DNA from: Candidatus Bathyarchaeota archaeon
Lineage (GTDB): Archaea > Thermoproteota > Bathyarchaeia > Bathyarchaeales > Bathycorpusculaceae
Assembly: GCA_018396675.1 (NCBI GenBank)
Contig: JAGTQX010000010.1
Span: 123,910-187,909 of the forward strand
Length of the DNA stretch: 64,000 nt
Direction: 5' to 3'
Below, piece after piece: positions 1-8,895 of the stretch. The position numbers and the translations under genes were made by a program. The notes under the pieces are model-generated. The model worked only from the letters and a program-made list of their open reading frames with translations, did not search any database and was not told the DNA's origin. How positions within the stretch are numbered: the first letter of the stretch is position 1; each line of letters starts with the position of its first letter.

Positions 1-112
1 GCTTGAGCTTACTTTGAATGTCGCTTTCCTTAAACGTTACCTTTTTTATAAATCCTTAACTCACATTTCATCAGCGAAGGTGTTTGAAACGAATACAACA
101 AACTGGCTTCCA

Positions 113-1114
113 ATGGACGGCGACACTTTTGTAACATGTGAAGGATTTATACTCAATGTTTTCGGGTATGAGCATCCAAAGGAACGGGTTTTCGCTTTCT
201 TGAAGTACGTTCCATCTGAATTCAAGAGACTTTTTAAGGTTCGCCTCCTAGAACGGACATGGAAGCATAAAGGCATAGAGCTTTTTAGAGCTGAAAAACT
301 TTACACGGCTAAAAACTACAAGGCATTTTTGGAGACCTTTCGAAAAAACTTCCCAGACTACGTCTACTTTTGTCCGTTCAGACGAAAAGAGGTTATAAGC
401 ACACCAATCAGCTATATTAACGAAGTTTATGTTCCCAAAGAGTGCTTAAGAGCGTTGATGAAAACTACGAGCAAGGATAAATTGCAGAAGATGACTTTGG
501 ATTTTGTGGGACTGGTTTCCCGCGAAGCGAAAGTTTCCATCGAAGACTTTGGGATTCACGGTTCTATAGCCTTAAACATGCATTCCAGCGAGTCTGACAT
601 AGACATAGTAGTTTACGGCGGACAAAACTTCCGCAAAGTTGAAGCAGCTATAGAAAGGCTGGTGAAAGATAACGTTTTGACATACACTTTTAATAATAGG
701 CTTGATGCTGCGAGGCGGTATAAAGGACGTTTCATAGATAAAATTTTCATGTATAACGCCATCCGCAAACCAGAAGAAGTCGCAACTAAATACGGCGAAC
801 GCTCTTACACGCCTATAGCCCCGGTCAAGTTCCGCTGCAAAGTTAAAGACGACGGTGAGGCCATGTTCCGCCCAGCAATCTACAAAATCGAAGACTGCAC
901 ACCGCTGAGCCAAAGTCTGACGCTTTTAGAAGAGAAAATTCCAGAAACCGTTGTCTCAATGATTGGATGCTACAGAAATGTTGCAAAAAAGGGCCAAAAA
1001 ATAGAAGTTTCAGGAACACTTGAACGTGTAGAGGAAACGACAACTGGCAAAATCTCTTATCAAGTTGTTGTCGGAACTGCAGAAAACGAGGAAGAATACA
1101 TTTGGCCATTATAA
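113..1114 (+). CDS. Predicted nucleotidyltransferase (COG1665-like), paralogue A
   Basis: The central motif GS-x10-SDIDIVVYG near residue 147 is the signature of the DNA polymerase beta/MNT nucleotidyltransferase fold, with the two Asp of the DID triad as metal ligands. N-terminal and C-terminal regions match the next two genes (a GY/GL-x-HP motif near residue 20 and a D-x-E-x-x-F-x-P motif about 90 residues before the end), so this is a paralogue family. I chose ATG 113 because it lines up with the N-termini of the paralogues; the frame stays open to the window edge, so an earlier start is possible. Its stop overlaps the start of the next gene by 13 bases. Substrate unknown. Confidence 0.7.
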   Translation: MDGDTFVTCEGFILNVFGYEHPKERVFAFLKYVPSEFKRLFKVRLLERTWKHKGIELFRAEKLYTAKNYKAFLETFRKNFPDYVYFCPFRRKEVISTPISYINEVYVPKECLRALMKTTSKDKLQKMTLDFVGLVSREAKVSIEDFGIHGSIALNMHSSESDIDIVVYGGQNFRKVEAAIERLVKDNVLTYTFNNRLDAARRYKGRFIDKIFMYNAIRKPEEVATKYGERSYTPIAPVKFRCKVKDDGEAMFRPAIYKIEDCTPLSQSLTLLEEKIPETVVSMIGCYRNVAKKGQKIEVSGTLERVEETTTGKISYQVVVGTAENEEEYIWPL

Positions 1115-2178
1115 AGCTTAGAGATCGCGACGCGATACTAACTCAAGAAGGATTAATTTTCCGAGTTTTAGGCTACACTCACCCTTCTGAAGGCTTCATT
1201 TGCGATTTAGAGTACTCGCCCGCCAAACTTTTTAAGTCAGATAACCCGAAGGCCTATAGAACCGACGGCAAGCAAGTTTTCTACAAGTTTTATGAAGACG
1301 AAGGCTGGAGTTTTATTCAGAAACAGTTTCCGCGTTACATGATTTTTTATGCACCGCTTAATAGAAAAGTCATAGGTGTCAAATGTGACAGTGTGGCAGA
1401 AGTAAGAAAGCCTGAAGAAGTTCTTAAAAGACTCGTGGAAACGGTGCCTAAAGACGAATTGGTAAAGGCGCTGAAAATGGTTCTTAAAGTAACCGTTGAG
1501 GACTCCGGCTTGTCTGTTGACGATTTTGGTGTTTTCGGTTCTCTGCTTCACGGATTTTATCATCCGAAATTTTCAGATATAGACTTAATTGTTTATGGCA
1601 GAGGCAATTTAGCACGGGTTCGCGAAGTTTTGCAGGAACTATACGCGGATGCAATTTCTGGGTTTTCAAACGAGTTTGAGAATGACGCGCCAATAAAGGG
1701 TAAACATTGGCGTTTCAAGAACATAAGTCTGAAAGAGTTTGTTTGGCATCAAAAACGGAAATTAATCTACGGTGTTTTCTATGATTCTGTTTCGGGAAGA
1801 ACCATAAAACTGGAGTTTGAGCCTGTTAAAAATTGGAATGAAACACGAGACGGGTATGAGGAGATTAAGAGAATCACGCGAAAAGGCTGGATTAAGGCTT
1901 TTATGCGCGTTACAGACGATTCAGACGCGGTTTTTATGCCTTCAGTTTACGCTGTTGAACCGCTCAAGATAGTTGAAAACACACGAGTTGAAAACTTGAA
2001 GAGAATAGTGTCTTATCTTGAAGAGTTTAGAATGCAAGCGTGGAAAGACGAGGTTGTCTACGTTGAAGGGAACTTGGAAAAGGTTGAAACTAACCGTGAA
2101 AGTTTCCATCAAGTCACATTAACCTATGGGCCACGTTATTATGAGCAAGTTCTGAAGGTTACACGGCATTTTGTTTAA
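1102..2178 (+). CDS. Predicted nucleotidyltransferase (COG1665-like), paralogue B
   Basis: Starts with TTG 1102 inside the end of paralogue A, so the two are translationally coupled. The fold signature is FGSLLHGFYHPKFSDIDLIV around residues 142-161, giving the G-S motif and the metal-binding DxD of the pol-beta superfamily. N-terminal residues (EGLIFRVLGYTHP) and the C-terminal D-A-V-F-M-P-S-V-Y motif align with its neighbours. The usual polymerase DNA-binding domains are missing, so it is not a DNA polymerase. The reaction is not predictable; the family is annotated only as predicted nucleotidyltransferase. Confidence 0.72.
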   Translation: MAIIKLRDRDAILTQEGLIFRVLGYTHPSEGFICDLEYSPAKLFKSDNPKAYRTDGKQVFYKFYEDEGWSFIQKQFPRYMIFYAPLNRKVIGVKCDSVAEVRKPEEVLKRLVETVPKDELVKALKMVLKVTVEDSGLSVDDFGVFGSLLHGFYHPKFSDIDLIVYGRGNLARVREVLQELYADAISGFSNEFENDAPIKGKHWRFKNISLKEFVWHQKRKLIYGVFYDSVSGRTIKLEFEPVKNWNETRDGYEEIKRITRKGWIKAFMRVTDDSDAVFMPSVYAVEPLKIVENTRVENLKRIVSYLEEFRMQAWKDEVVYVEGNLEKVETNRESFHQVTLTYGPRYYEQVLKVTRHFV

Positions 2179-2183
2179 CGCGT

Positions 2184-3203
2184 TTAGTGTTTCAGAATCA
2201 TGTAATCTGATGGTTTGTTTCCAAGCAATAGTCTAAAATGTTCGCTTTTTCGCCTAGTGTCAGTTACATGTTCCATTTTTCCCTGTGCAATTACCGTTTC
2301 GCCTTTTTTTGCTTGTTCACAAAATCTGCCGCGGAAAGATGCGATTTCTTTTATTGGCTGCAGCTTTGGGCCTTCCACAATTTTTGCGTCTTCAATTTGG
2401 TATGTGCATGGCGTGAAGATGGATTCAGCGTCGTCGGCGACTGTTGCCTCAATTTTTGCGTAGCCGCAGTTCCTATACCGAACATCACCATACTTTTCGT
2501 CTACTTCGTTCCAGTCTTTCACGAAACGGATAAAATAGTCAATGTTTGAAAACTTTCCTTGAAACGCTTTTCTATGTTCGACCGCGACGAAGTCTTCGAA
2601 GCTCATCATGGTGTCCTTCGAACGGAAATCGAAGAGCTTCCGCAAATCATCCAAACTGTAAGGCTTAAAAGACGTGTCACCTTCATCACGCAGTTTCCTC
2701 AAGGCTGAATAAACCTTAAGACAGTTTTCAACACCGTAAACAACCAAGTCAATGTCAGAAGCACCAGTGTGCAAGTCAACCAAAAGCGAGCCTGAAACTC
2801 CAAGTTTATCCCATGGCACGCTTGCGTAATCTTTCAAAAGCCTAACGCATTCTAAAGCGATTTTCTCCAAAGAATCAAGGCTTTTGGCGTTTATGAGCTT
2901 TTTTAGGCGATTGGTTGGGTTGTAAACTTTTTTAATCTTGTTTAATGGGACTTCGCAGAGTTTCTCGTCAAAAACTGGGTCGAGCATGACATATTCTGGA
3001 AGGCTTTTCTCAAGGAACGCGAATCTTTCGGAAAGCCCGTAAACCTTAGCGTATTTGTTGTCTTTGCGAATGCGGGCGCCATTCTGGCTTGGAATAAAAC
3101 GTGGGAAGGCCACAACTCTGTCTGGCGGGTGAACCAGACCTTTCACGTCAAAAATGACTTTTTCCACGGATTCTATTAGGTAACCTTCTATCGGCTGCTT
3201 CAT
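2184..3203 (-). CDS. Predicted nucleotidyltransferase (COG1665-like), paralogue C
   Basis: Convergent with paralogue B and ending 5 bases from it. The motif GVSGSLLVDLHTGASDIDLV (about residues 138-157) carries the G-S and DID elements of the nucleotidyltransferase fold. The C-terminal DDAESIFTPCTYQIE segment corresponds to the same segment in paralogues A and B. Length of 339 residues is close to the others. The head-to-tail pair plus an inverted third copy suggests local duplication and inversion. Function and substrate are unknown. Confidence 0.72.
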   Translation of the reverse strand: MKQPIEGYLIESVEKVIFDVKGLVHPPDRVVAFPRFIPSQNGARIRKDNKYAKVYGLSERFAFLEKSLPEYVMLDPVFDEKLCEVPLNKIKKVYNPTNRLKKLINAKSLDSLEKIALECVRLLKDYASVPWDKLGVSGSLLVDLHTGASDIDLVVYGVENCLKVYSALRKLRDEGDTSFKPYSLDDLRKLFDFRSKDTMMSFEDFVAVEHRKAFQGKFSNIDYFIRFVKDWNEVDEKYGDVRYRNCGYAKIEATVADDAESIFTPCTYQIEDAKIVEGPKLQPIKEIASFRGRFCEQAKKGETVIAQGKMEHVTDTRRKSEHFRLLLGNKPSDYMILKH

Positions 3204-3217
3204 TCAAGTTCTATCCG

Positions 3218-4183
3218 TTAGTCTTTTTGTGTTCGCCTATACACGATTCCCGCTTTACGTAAGGTTGGCAAGAGAGCAACTGCAATTGTTGTGGCAACAG
3301 CGGTAAATAACGTTCTCTCTAAAACTGATACGGGAAGCACAGCCATAAATATAGTCGCTACAAAATCGCTTGGCGCGCCTTTTAACGCAGGAGCCACAAC
3401 ATCAATCATTCCTAGGAATATCAAGTTACCAAGCATATGATCCGCAATTAAGCCGCAGTAGCATGCTATAGCTATGGCGGTCACGAATCCAGGTTTAATC
3501 CAGCTGAAAAATCCGTAGATTACAGAGAACGCTCCGATTATCAGCATGGAATAGGCTAGAAACGGGATAACCTTTAGAACTTCCAAGCTTTCAGCTATTT
3601 TCGCAATGTCCACGTACACAAAGTAGCATACAACCCCAATAAGTATGCAGATTACCCCCCAAGCAAGATAATCCATGTTTATTTTTTTAGATTTTTTCTC
3701 TTCGCTCTTCTCTTCTGCGATTCTCTCAGCGACCCATCCCCTTGCAGAAAGCACCATTATAAGCCCCAAAACATGTGGAATAGGATAGAATGGCGCAGCC
3801 CGTCCAACATCCGTCGAGTACCAGCCCACCATGAGCAATGCAATTACAACTGCCGAAAACATCCATCCATAGACAATTTTGCCGGCGCTTCTCTTCATTG
3901 TCAGCATTCCAGCGACAAATGCTGAAACGCCAGTGCATAAGGATGTCAAAACCGTGAAAAGATTTCCGGCAGCAGCCAATCCTCCTATTAACGCTGCAAG
4001 GAATCCCAGATATGGTCCGATTATTATTCCGTAGATCGGCGCCAGTGAAGCGTCAAGGCTTATGCTTGATCCTGACGCACCTATTATTGGGATTCCGGGC
4101 ACAAATTCTGATACAACCCATGAAAGGGCTGCAAAGATTGCTGTTAACGCTATTTCGCGGGCGGATATTTTTGATTTTTGCAT
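3218..4183 (-). CDS. Membrane protein resembling an ECF transporter S component
   Basis: Hydrophobic protein of 321 residues with about nine predicted membrane segments. The N-terminal half (residues 5-110) has the look of substrate-binding S components of energy-coupling-factor transporters: an initial AREIALTAIFAALSWVVSEF helix, then ISLDASLAPIYGIIIGPYLG. The second half adds further helices not needed for a minimal S component. No ECF ATPase or T component is in this window, so it would have to share one encoded elsewhere. It is divergent from the CitG-like gene across a 94-base region with repeated sites. The substrate cannot be told. Confidence 0.5.
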   Translation of the reverse strand: MQKSKISAREIALTAIFAALSWVVSEFVPGIPIIGASGSSISLDASLAPIYGIIIGPYLGFLAALIGGLAAAGNLFTVLTSLCTGVSAFVAGMLTMKRSAGKIVYGWMFSAVVIALLMVGWYSTDVGRAAPFYPIPHVLGLIMVLSARGWVAERIAEEKSEEKKSKKINMDYLAWGVICILIGVVCYFVYVDIAKIAESLEVLKVIPFLAYSMLIIGAFSVIYGFFSWIKPGFVTAIAIACYCGLIADHMLGNLIFLGMIDVVAPALKGAPSDFVATIFMAVLPVSVLERTLFTAVATTIAVALLPTLRKAGIVYRRTQKD

Positions 4184-4193
4184 GTTTTTTCCT

Positions 4194-4229
4194 TGTGTAA
4201 ATTTTTATTTTACTGTGTAATTTTTTACA
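4194..4229. promoter_or_regulatory. Tandem repeat/operator candidate between divergent genes
   Basis: TGTGTAA occurs at 4194-4200 and again at 4214-4220, exactly 20 bases apart. Each copy is part of an inverted repeat: GTAAA/TTTAC arms at 4197-4213 and TGTAATTTTTTACA at 4216-4229. Spacing of two helical turns suits cooperative binding of a dimeric regulator. The site lies between the S-component-like gene and the CitG-like gene and could control either. AT-rich content makes chance inverted repeats possible. Confidence 0.35.
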
Positions 4230-4277
4230 TAACGTTAATAAGTCTTTCCAACCCGCTAATACGTGTAGGTGTAAGGC

Positions 4278-5237
4278 TTGCAGAGGCTTCCATTAACATT
4301 TGACAAAGCCACGCGTATTTCACAGTGTTTAGAGTTGGCGGTACTCTTGGAGGTAGGCGCAGACAAGCCGGGAAACGTGAACTTGGTTGTGGGTTTTGAA
4401 GGCACCAATCACGCGCATTTTTTTGCTTCTGCAGTGGCAGCTGCTCCCTATTTTAAGGTAGCTGCTGAACGTGGAGTAGCCGTTTCGAAAGGTGAAATAA
4501 GCGTTGCCGATGTTGGCGTTGGACTAATTATTCGAGACTGTGTGACTGAAATTAGTGCGTGGCAGAGCGGCGGCAACACTCTGCTTGGCACGGTTATTTT
4601 GTTTTCGCCTTTGGCTGTTGCAGCTGGCATGACGTGGACGGAGAAAGATGTTTTCGACGTTTCTGTTTTAAGGCAGAATTTGAAGCGTGTTGTTGAGGCA
4701 ACCACCCATGAAGACGCGGTTGCGGTTTACGAAGCGGTTAAAATCGCTAAACCAAGCGGGCTTGGAGAGGCTCCGGATTTGGATGTTAACGACCCGAACT
4801 CTGTAAAGCGAATCCTCTCCGAGAAAATTCCATTATACAAGGTTTTTGAAATCGCCGCTTCATACGACATGGTCTGCGCAGAATGGGTTAACAATTACCC
4901 TGTAACTTTTGAATTGGCTTATCCAAGCCTAATGCGGCACATTAAGGAAGACGGCGGACTAGACACGGCGATAATCCACGCTTTCCTCACGGTTTTAGCC
5001 ATGCATCCGGACACGTTTATAGCAAGAAAAGTCGGACTTGAAAAAGCGCGTGAGGTTTCCAGAATGGCTGGGGACGTTCTAAAAAACGGCGGGCTTAAAA
5101 CAGCGCTTGGAAAGGCTAAACTACACGAGTTTGACGCAATGCTTAGACAGAAAAGTAACCAGTTTAATCCTGGAACAACAGCAGACATAATCGCGGCAGC
5201 CATAGCCATAAGCTTGCTCGGCGGTTATAGACCATGA
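4278..5237 (+). CDS. CitG/MdcB-like triphosphoribosyl-dephospho-CoA synthase family protein
   Basis: The sequence ADKPGNVNLVVGFEGTNHAHF near residues 28-48 and the AWQSGGNTLLGTVILFSPLA block near residues 94-113 match COG1767, whose bacterial members (CitG, MdcB) make the 2'-(5''-triphosphoribosyl)-dephospho-CoA prosthetic group of citrate or malonate lyases. No lyase acyl-carrier subunit is seen here. The gene lies directly upstream of and on the same strand as the formylmethanofuran dehydrogenase genes, 78 bases before fmdD, so I infer a role in C1 or cofactor metabolism. Start is TTG 4278; no better start is visible. Family call firm, reaction uncertain. Confidence 0.65.
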   Translation: MQRLPLTFDKATRISQCLELAVLLEVGADKPGNVNLVVGFEGTNHAHFFASAVAAAPYFKVAAERGVAVSKGEISVADVGVGLIIRDCVTEISAWQSGGNTLLGTVILFSPLAVAAGMTWTEKDVFDVSVLRQNLKRVVEATTHEDAVAVYEAVKIAKPSGLGEAPDLDVNDPNSVKRILSEKIPLYKVFEIAASYDMVCAEWVNNYPVTFELAYPSLMRHIKEDGGLDTAIIHAFLTVLAMHPDTFIARKVGLEKAREVSRMAGDVLKNGGLKTALGKAKLHEFDAMLRQKSNQFNPGTTADIIAAAIAISLLGGYRP

Positions 5238-5315
5238 TAAGGGCAAATTAATTATGTTCAAAACCATTAAATGGGCGGTTGTTGTGAGACGGCGGGTTTA
5301 GGAAGTGTTGTGTTG

Positions 5316-5729
5316 ATGTCAATTAATGAAAAGCCTAAACTGGAAGCCACATTAATTACGGGAAGAACAATAGAGCAGGGCGTCGAAAAAGAGTATGGCA
5401 AATCATCAAGAGAATATGCTGAAAGTGTTGCAGTCTGTTACATTGACGCTGAAGATATGAAAAAACTTGGCGTGAAAGAAAAAACGAACGTTCAAGTTTC
5501 CACACGGTTCGGCTCGGTTGTGGTTAAAGTCCTAAAATCTCCAAGAACGCCCCATCCGGGAATCATATTTATTCCATATGGTCCATGGGCAAACTCCATT
5601 ATAGATCCAGAGACGCATGGTGTTGGGATGCCGTCTTTTAAAGGTGTTCCAGCCACTGTTGAACCCGCCGCGGACAAGCCAGTTTTAAGCTTAACAGAAC
5701 TTCTTAACGCACAGTTTGGGAAGGTTTAG
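5316..5729 (+). CDS. fmdD: Formylmethanofuran dehydrogenase subunit D
   Basis: Small molybdopterin-dinucleotide binding domain protein. The stretch YAESVAVCYIDAEDMKKLGV followed by HPGIIFIPYGPWANSII and GVGMPSFKGVPATVEPA is typical of FmdD/FwdD. In the complex it packs on FmdB and helps bind the tungsto- or molybdopterin guanine dinucleotide that reduces CO2 to formate. I prefer ATG 5316 (preceded by a GGAAGTG-like ribosome site) over ATG 5271, because the upstream 15 residues have no counterpart in the family. It ends immediately before fmdB. Confidence 0.85.
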   Translation: MSINEKPKLEATLITGRTIEQGVEKEYGKSSREYAESVAVCYIDAEDMKKLGVKEKTNVQVSTRFGSVVVKVLKSPRTPHPGIIFIPYGPWANSIIDPETHGVGMPSFKGVPATVEPAADKPVLSLTELLNAQFGKV

Positions 5730-7202
5730 TTGGCAATGTCTGTTGTCACTGCTGTAACGTGCCCAGTTTGCGGTTGCCTTTGCGACGACATAGAACTAAC
5801 CATACACGACAATAAAGTGGTTAAGGTTAAAAACGGCTGCGCCATGTGCGAAGCAAAGTTCATGGGTTACAGTAGTGAACACCGACTTTTAAAGCCGATG
5901 ATAAGAAAAAACGGCGAACTGGTTAAGGTTTCAATCACAGAGGCAGTTAAGAAGGCTGCGAATATCCTTGCAGAGGCAAACTATCCAGTCTTATATGGTT
6001 GGAGCAACACAAGCTGCGAAGCCATAAGCGTTGGAATAGAATTAGCTGAAGAAGTTGGCGGCGTAATAGACAACACTTCAGTCGTCTGCCACGGGCCCTC
6101 ACTTTTAAGCATACAAGAAGTTGGCATTCCATCATGCACCTTAGGACAGGTTAGGCACAGAGCAGACCTAATAATTTATTGGGGAAGCAACCCGTGGAGC
6201 TCGCATCCAAGACATATAGAACGTTACACAGCGTTTTCGCATGGAAGATTCAAAAAAAGCGCGTGGAAAAACTACGTAACAAAAATTAAGGCTCTGGTTG
6301 GACGCAAAAAGGTTCAAAGCGCTATTAAACGGTTATTTGTCAAAGAAAAAATTCCTTCTGCTGTTGCTCTATCCAACTTCAGGCATACGCCTTATTTGCA
6401 AACTGGAAAAAACAGTAGAAAACTCATAGTGGTCGACGTCAGACGGACAAAATCAGCTGAAATCGCCGACTATTTTGTGCAAATTGAACCAAACAAAGAT
6501 TATGAACTTCTGCAAGCGCTTAGGGCGTTAGTGCGCGACCAAGAGCTTGAAGTGGACAACGTCGCCGGTGTTCCTGTGGAGTATTTGGAGGAAATTGTTG
6601 ACGCTATGGTTAGCTGCGATTTCGGTGCGCTGTTTTTCGGTCTTGGACTTACGATGAGCGGCGGCAAGATGAGGAACATTGACGCTGCGCTTTCCTTGGT
6701 TCGTGACCTCAATATGCGGACAAAATTTGTTATAATGCCAATGCGTGGGCACTTTAATGTTGCGGGTGCAAACACGGTTTTCACTTGGCAGACGGGTTAC
6801 CCATACGCTGTGGATTTTTCTCTGGGCTATCCACGGTATAATCCTGGTGAAACTTCAGTTGTGGATATTTTGCTGCGGAAAGAGTCAGACGCCGCCTTAA
6901 TCGTGGCTTCAGACCCTATTTCAAACTTTCCACGTAAAGCGGCTGAACATTTGACAGAAAACCCGTTAATCGCGATTGACCCGCACATGAACGTTACGGC
7001 GCAAGTGGCTGATGTTGTCATTCCATCTGCTTTTGCTGGCATAGAAGCCGCTGGAACCGCCTACCGCATGGATCATGTACCAATCCCACTGAAAAAAGTT
7101 GTTGAACCGCCGAAGGGCGTGCTTCCAGATGAGACGATTTTGCAGCGAATACTAGCGGAAGTTAAAAAACTGAAACAGGCAAACGTGCGGGAGGAAGCCT
7201 AA
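5730..7202 (+). CDS. fmdB: Formylmethanofuran dehydrogenase subunit B (catalytic, Mo/W)
   Basis: Catalytic subunit that reduces CO2 to formate at a tungsten or molybdenum bis-pterin site, first step of the archaeal methyl branch. The N-terminal CPVCGCLCDD plus a further C-x-x-C around residues 37-40 form the [4Fe-4S] site, and TSVVCHGPS (about residue 118) supplies the metal-ligand Cys, so this is a Cys and not a selenocysteine form. At 490 residues it is longer than the roughly 430 usual: a basic segment from about residue 173 to 226 (nt 6246-6410) sits between the HPRHIERY motif and the KLIVVDVRRT motif. TTG start at 5730, contiguous with fmdD. Confidence 0.93.
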   Translation: MAMSVVTAVTCPVCGCLCDDIELTIHDNKVVKVKNGCAMCEAKFMGYSSEHRLLKPMIRKNGELVKVSITEAVKKAANILAEANYPVLYGWSNTSCEAISVGIELAEEVGGVIDNTSVVCHGPSLLSIQEVGIPSCTLGQVRHRADLIIYWGSNPWSSHPRHIERYTAFSHGRFKKSAWKNYVTKIKALVGRKKVQSAIKRLFVKEKIPSAVALSNFRHTPYLQTGKNSRKLIVVDVRRTKSAEIADYFVQIEPNKDYELLQALRALVRDQELEVDNVAGVPVEYLEEIVDAMVSCDFGALFFGLGLTMSGGKMRNIDAALSLVRDLNMRTKFVIMPMRGHFNVAGANTVFTWQTGYPYAVDFSLGYPRYNPGETSVVDILLRKESDAALIVASDPISNFPRKAAEHLTENPLIAIDPHMNVTAQVADVVIPSAFAGIEAAGTAYRMDHVPIPLKKVVEPPKGVLPDETILQRILAEVKKLKQANVREEA

Positions 7203-7203
7203 C

Positions 7204-8895
7204 ATGGAGCTTCTGATAAAAAACGGTTTTGTTTACGACCCAATCAACGGCGTCAACGGCGAAAAAATTGACATAGCCGTCAAAAACGGCAAAATAGTGG
7301 AAAAAGTTAACGAGTGCAAAGCCAAAAAAATCAACGCTTCAGGCATGGTTGTGATGCCCGGCGGAGTTGACATTCACAGCCACATCGCCGGCGGAAAAGT
7401 TAACTCTGGAAGGCTACTGCGGCCAGAAGACCATTACAGAGATTTTGAAAAGAAAACCCGCATAACAAGGTCAGGCGTTGGCCGTTCTGTCCCATCAACG
7501 TTCACAACGGGTTACCGTTACGCGAGAATGGGATATACTATGGTTATGGATCCTGCCATGCCGCCGCTTGAAGCGAAACACACGCATGAAGAGTTAAGCG
7601 ACACGCCCCTAATTGATAAGGCGAGTTACCCGCTTCTTGGCGACTGGTGGTTTGTCCTAGAATACTTGAAGGATGGAAAAATTGAGGAATGCGCGCGGCA
7701 TGTGGCTTGGATGATAACTGCTACTAAGGGCTACGCGATAAAGCTTGTTAATCCGGGCGGACTTGAAGCATGGGGCTTCGGAAACAATGTTAGCAGCCTA
7801 GATGATCAAATCCCACATTTTGGAGTAACACCGCGTGAAATTATCCGTGGCTTATGCAAAGTCAACCAGTTGCTTGGCTTACCGCACACGATTCACGTTC
7901 ACACGAACAATCTTGGAGTTCCAGGCAATTATGCGACGGCGTTGGAAACAATGAGATGCGTCGAAGATTTAGCCGCTGGCGGCAAACCCGTAATTCACAT
8001 CACACATTGCCAGTTCAGCGCTTTTAAAGGCGACGATTGGCGAACTTTCGAGTCTGGAGCAGAGGAAATCGCCAACTACGTTAATGCGTGTTCACATGTC
8101 ACTTTGGATATGGGTCAAGTAATATTCACGGACACGACGACTATGACAGCTGACGGTCCCTTCCAATACTCACTTCACACTTTAAGCGGGAACAAGTGGG
8201 TGAATCATGACGTTGAAACGGAGACAAGCACGGGAATCGTGCCATTCCATTATAAACGGAAAAACTACGTGCATGCAACCCAATGGTCAATTGGACTTGA
8301 ATTGGCTCTGCTGATTAGGGACCCGTGGAAAATTTTGATGACGACGGATCATCCTAACGGCGGACCGTTTATTGCTTATCCCAAAATTGTGGCTTGGCTT
8401 ATGAGCCGAAAAGCAAGAGAAGCAACGTTGAAAAGAATTAACCCGAAAGCCAGAAGCCGAAGCCTTCTCCAGTCAATTGACCGAGAACTGGACTTTTCAG
8501 AAATAGCCATAATGACCAGGGCTGGTCAAGCCAAAGCTTTGGGGCTTAACTGCAAGGGACATTTAGGTGTCGGCGCAGACGCAGACATCGCCATATATAA
8601 CTTTAATCCGGAGACGACTGACCCCTCACGAAAATACAAGGCTGTTAGGCGAGTGTTCAAAAAGGCGGCTTACACCATTAAAAACGGGCAAATAGTGGCT
8701 AAAGACGGCGAAGTTTTAAGGCACGTGAACGGTGCAACCTTTTGGTTAAATGTGCAAACCCGCGAGCCAGCCGTTTTAACCGCTGAAATGCAGAGGCGCT
8801 TCAAAGAGTATTGGACTGTTGAATACGAGAATTATCCTGTCAGCGAGAATTATCTGGCTGTTTCCCATCCAATAACCGTGAAGGCTGATGTGTGA
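7204..8895 (+). CDS. fmdA: Formylmethanofuran dehydrogenase subunit A (amidohydrolase)
   Basis: Binuclear zinc amidohydrolase that condenses formate with methanofuran. Visible metal ligands follow FwdA: DIHSHIAGGK (H58 and H60), the carbamylated-Lys motif YAIKLVNPGG, HVHTNNLG, HITHCQF and the terminal Asp in TTDHPNGG. Length of 563 residues is normal. It starts one base after the fmdB stop, and its TGA overlaps the ATG of fmdC, so the operon is tightly coupled. The formate made by FmdB reaches this site through an internal tunnel in the studied complex. Confidence 0.94.
   Translation: MELLIKNGFVYDPINGVNGEKIDIAVKNGKIVEKVNECKAKKINASGMVVMPGGVDIHSHIAGGKVNSGRLLRPEDHYRDFEKKTRITRSGVGRSVPSTFTTGYRYARMGYTMVMDPAMPPLEAKHTHEELSDTPLIDKASYPLLGDWWFVLEYLKDGKIEECARHVAWMITATKGYAIKLVNPGGLEAWGFGNNVSSLDDQIPHFGVTPREIIRGLCKVNQLLGLPHTIHVHTNNLGVPGNYATALETMRCVEDLAAGGKPVIHITHCQFSAFKGDDWRTFESGAEEIANYVNACSHVTLDMGQVIFTDTTTMTADGPFQYSLHTLSGNKWVNHDVETETSTGIVPFHYKRKNYVHATQWSIGLELALLIRDPWKILMTTDHPNGGPFIAYPKIVAWLMSRKAREATLKRINPKARSRSLLQSIDRELDFSEIAIMTRAGQAKALGLNCKGHLGVGADADIAIYNFNPETTDPSRKYKAVRRVFKKAAYTIKNGQIVAKDGEVLRHVNGATFWLNVQTREPAVLTAEMQRRFKEYWTVEYENYPVSENYLAVSHPITVKADV

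Noticed and set aside
6080..6100. Selenocysteine version of FmdB
   Set aside because: The metal-ligand position reads TGC (Cys), with no in-frame TGA.
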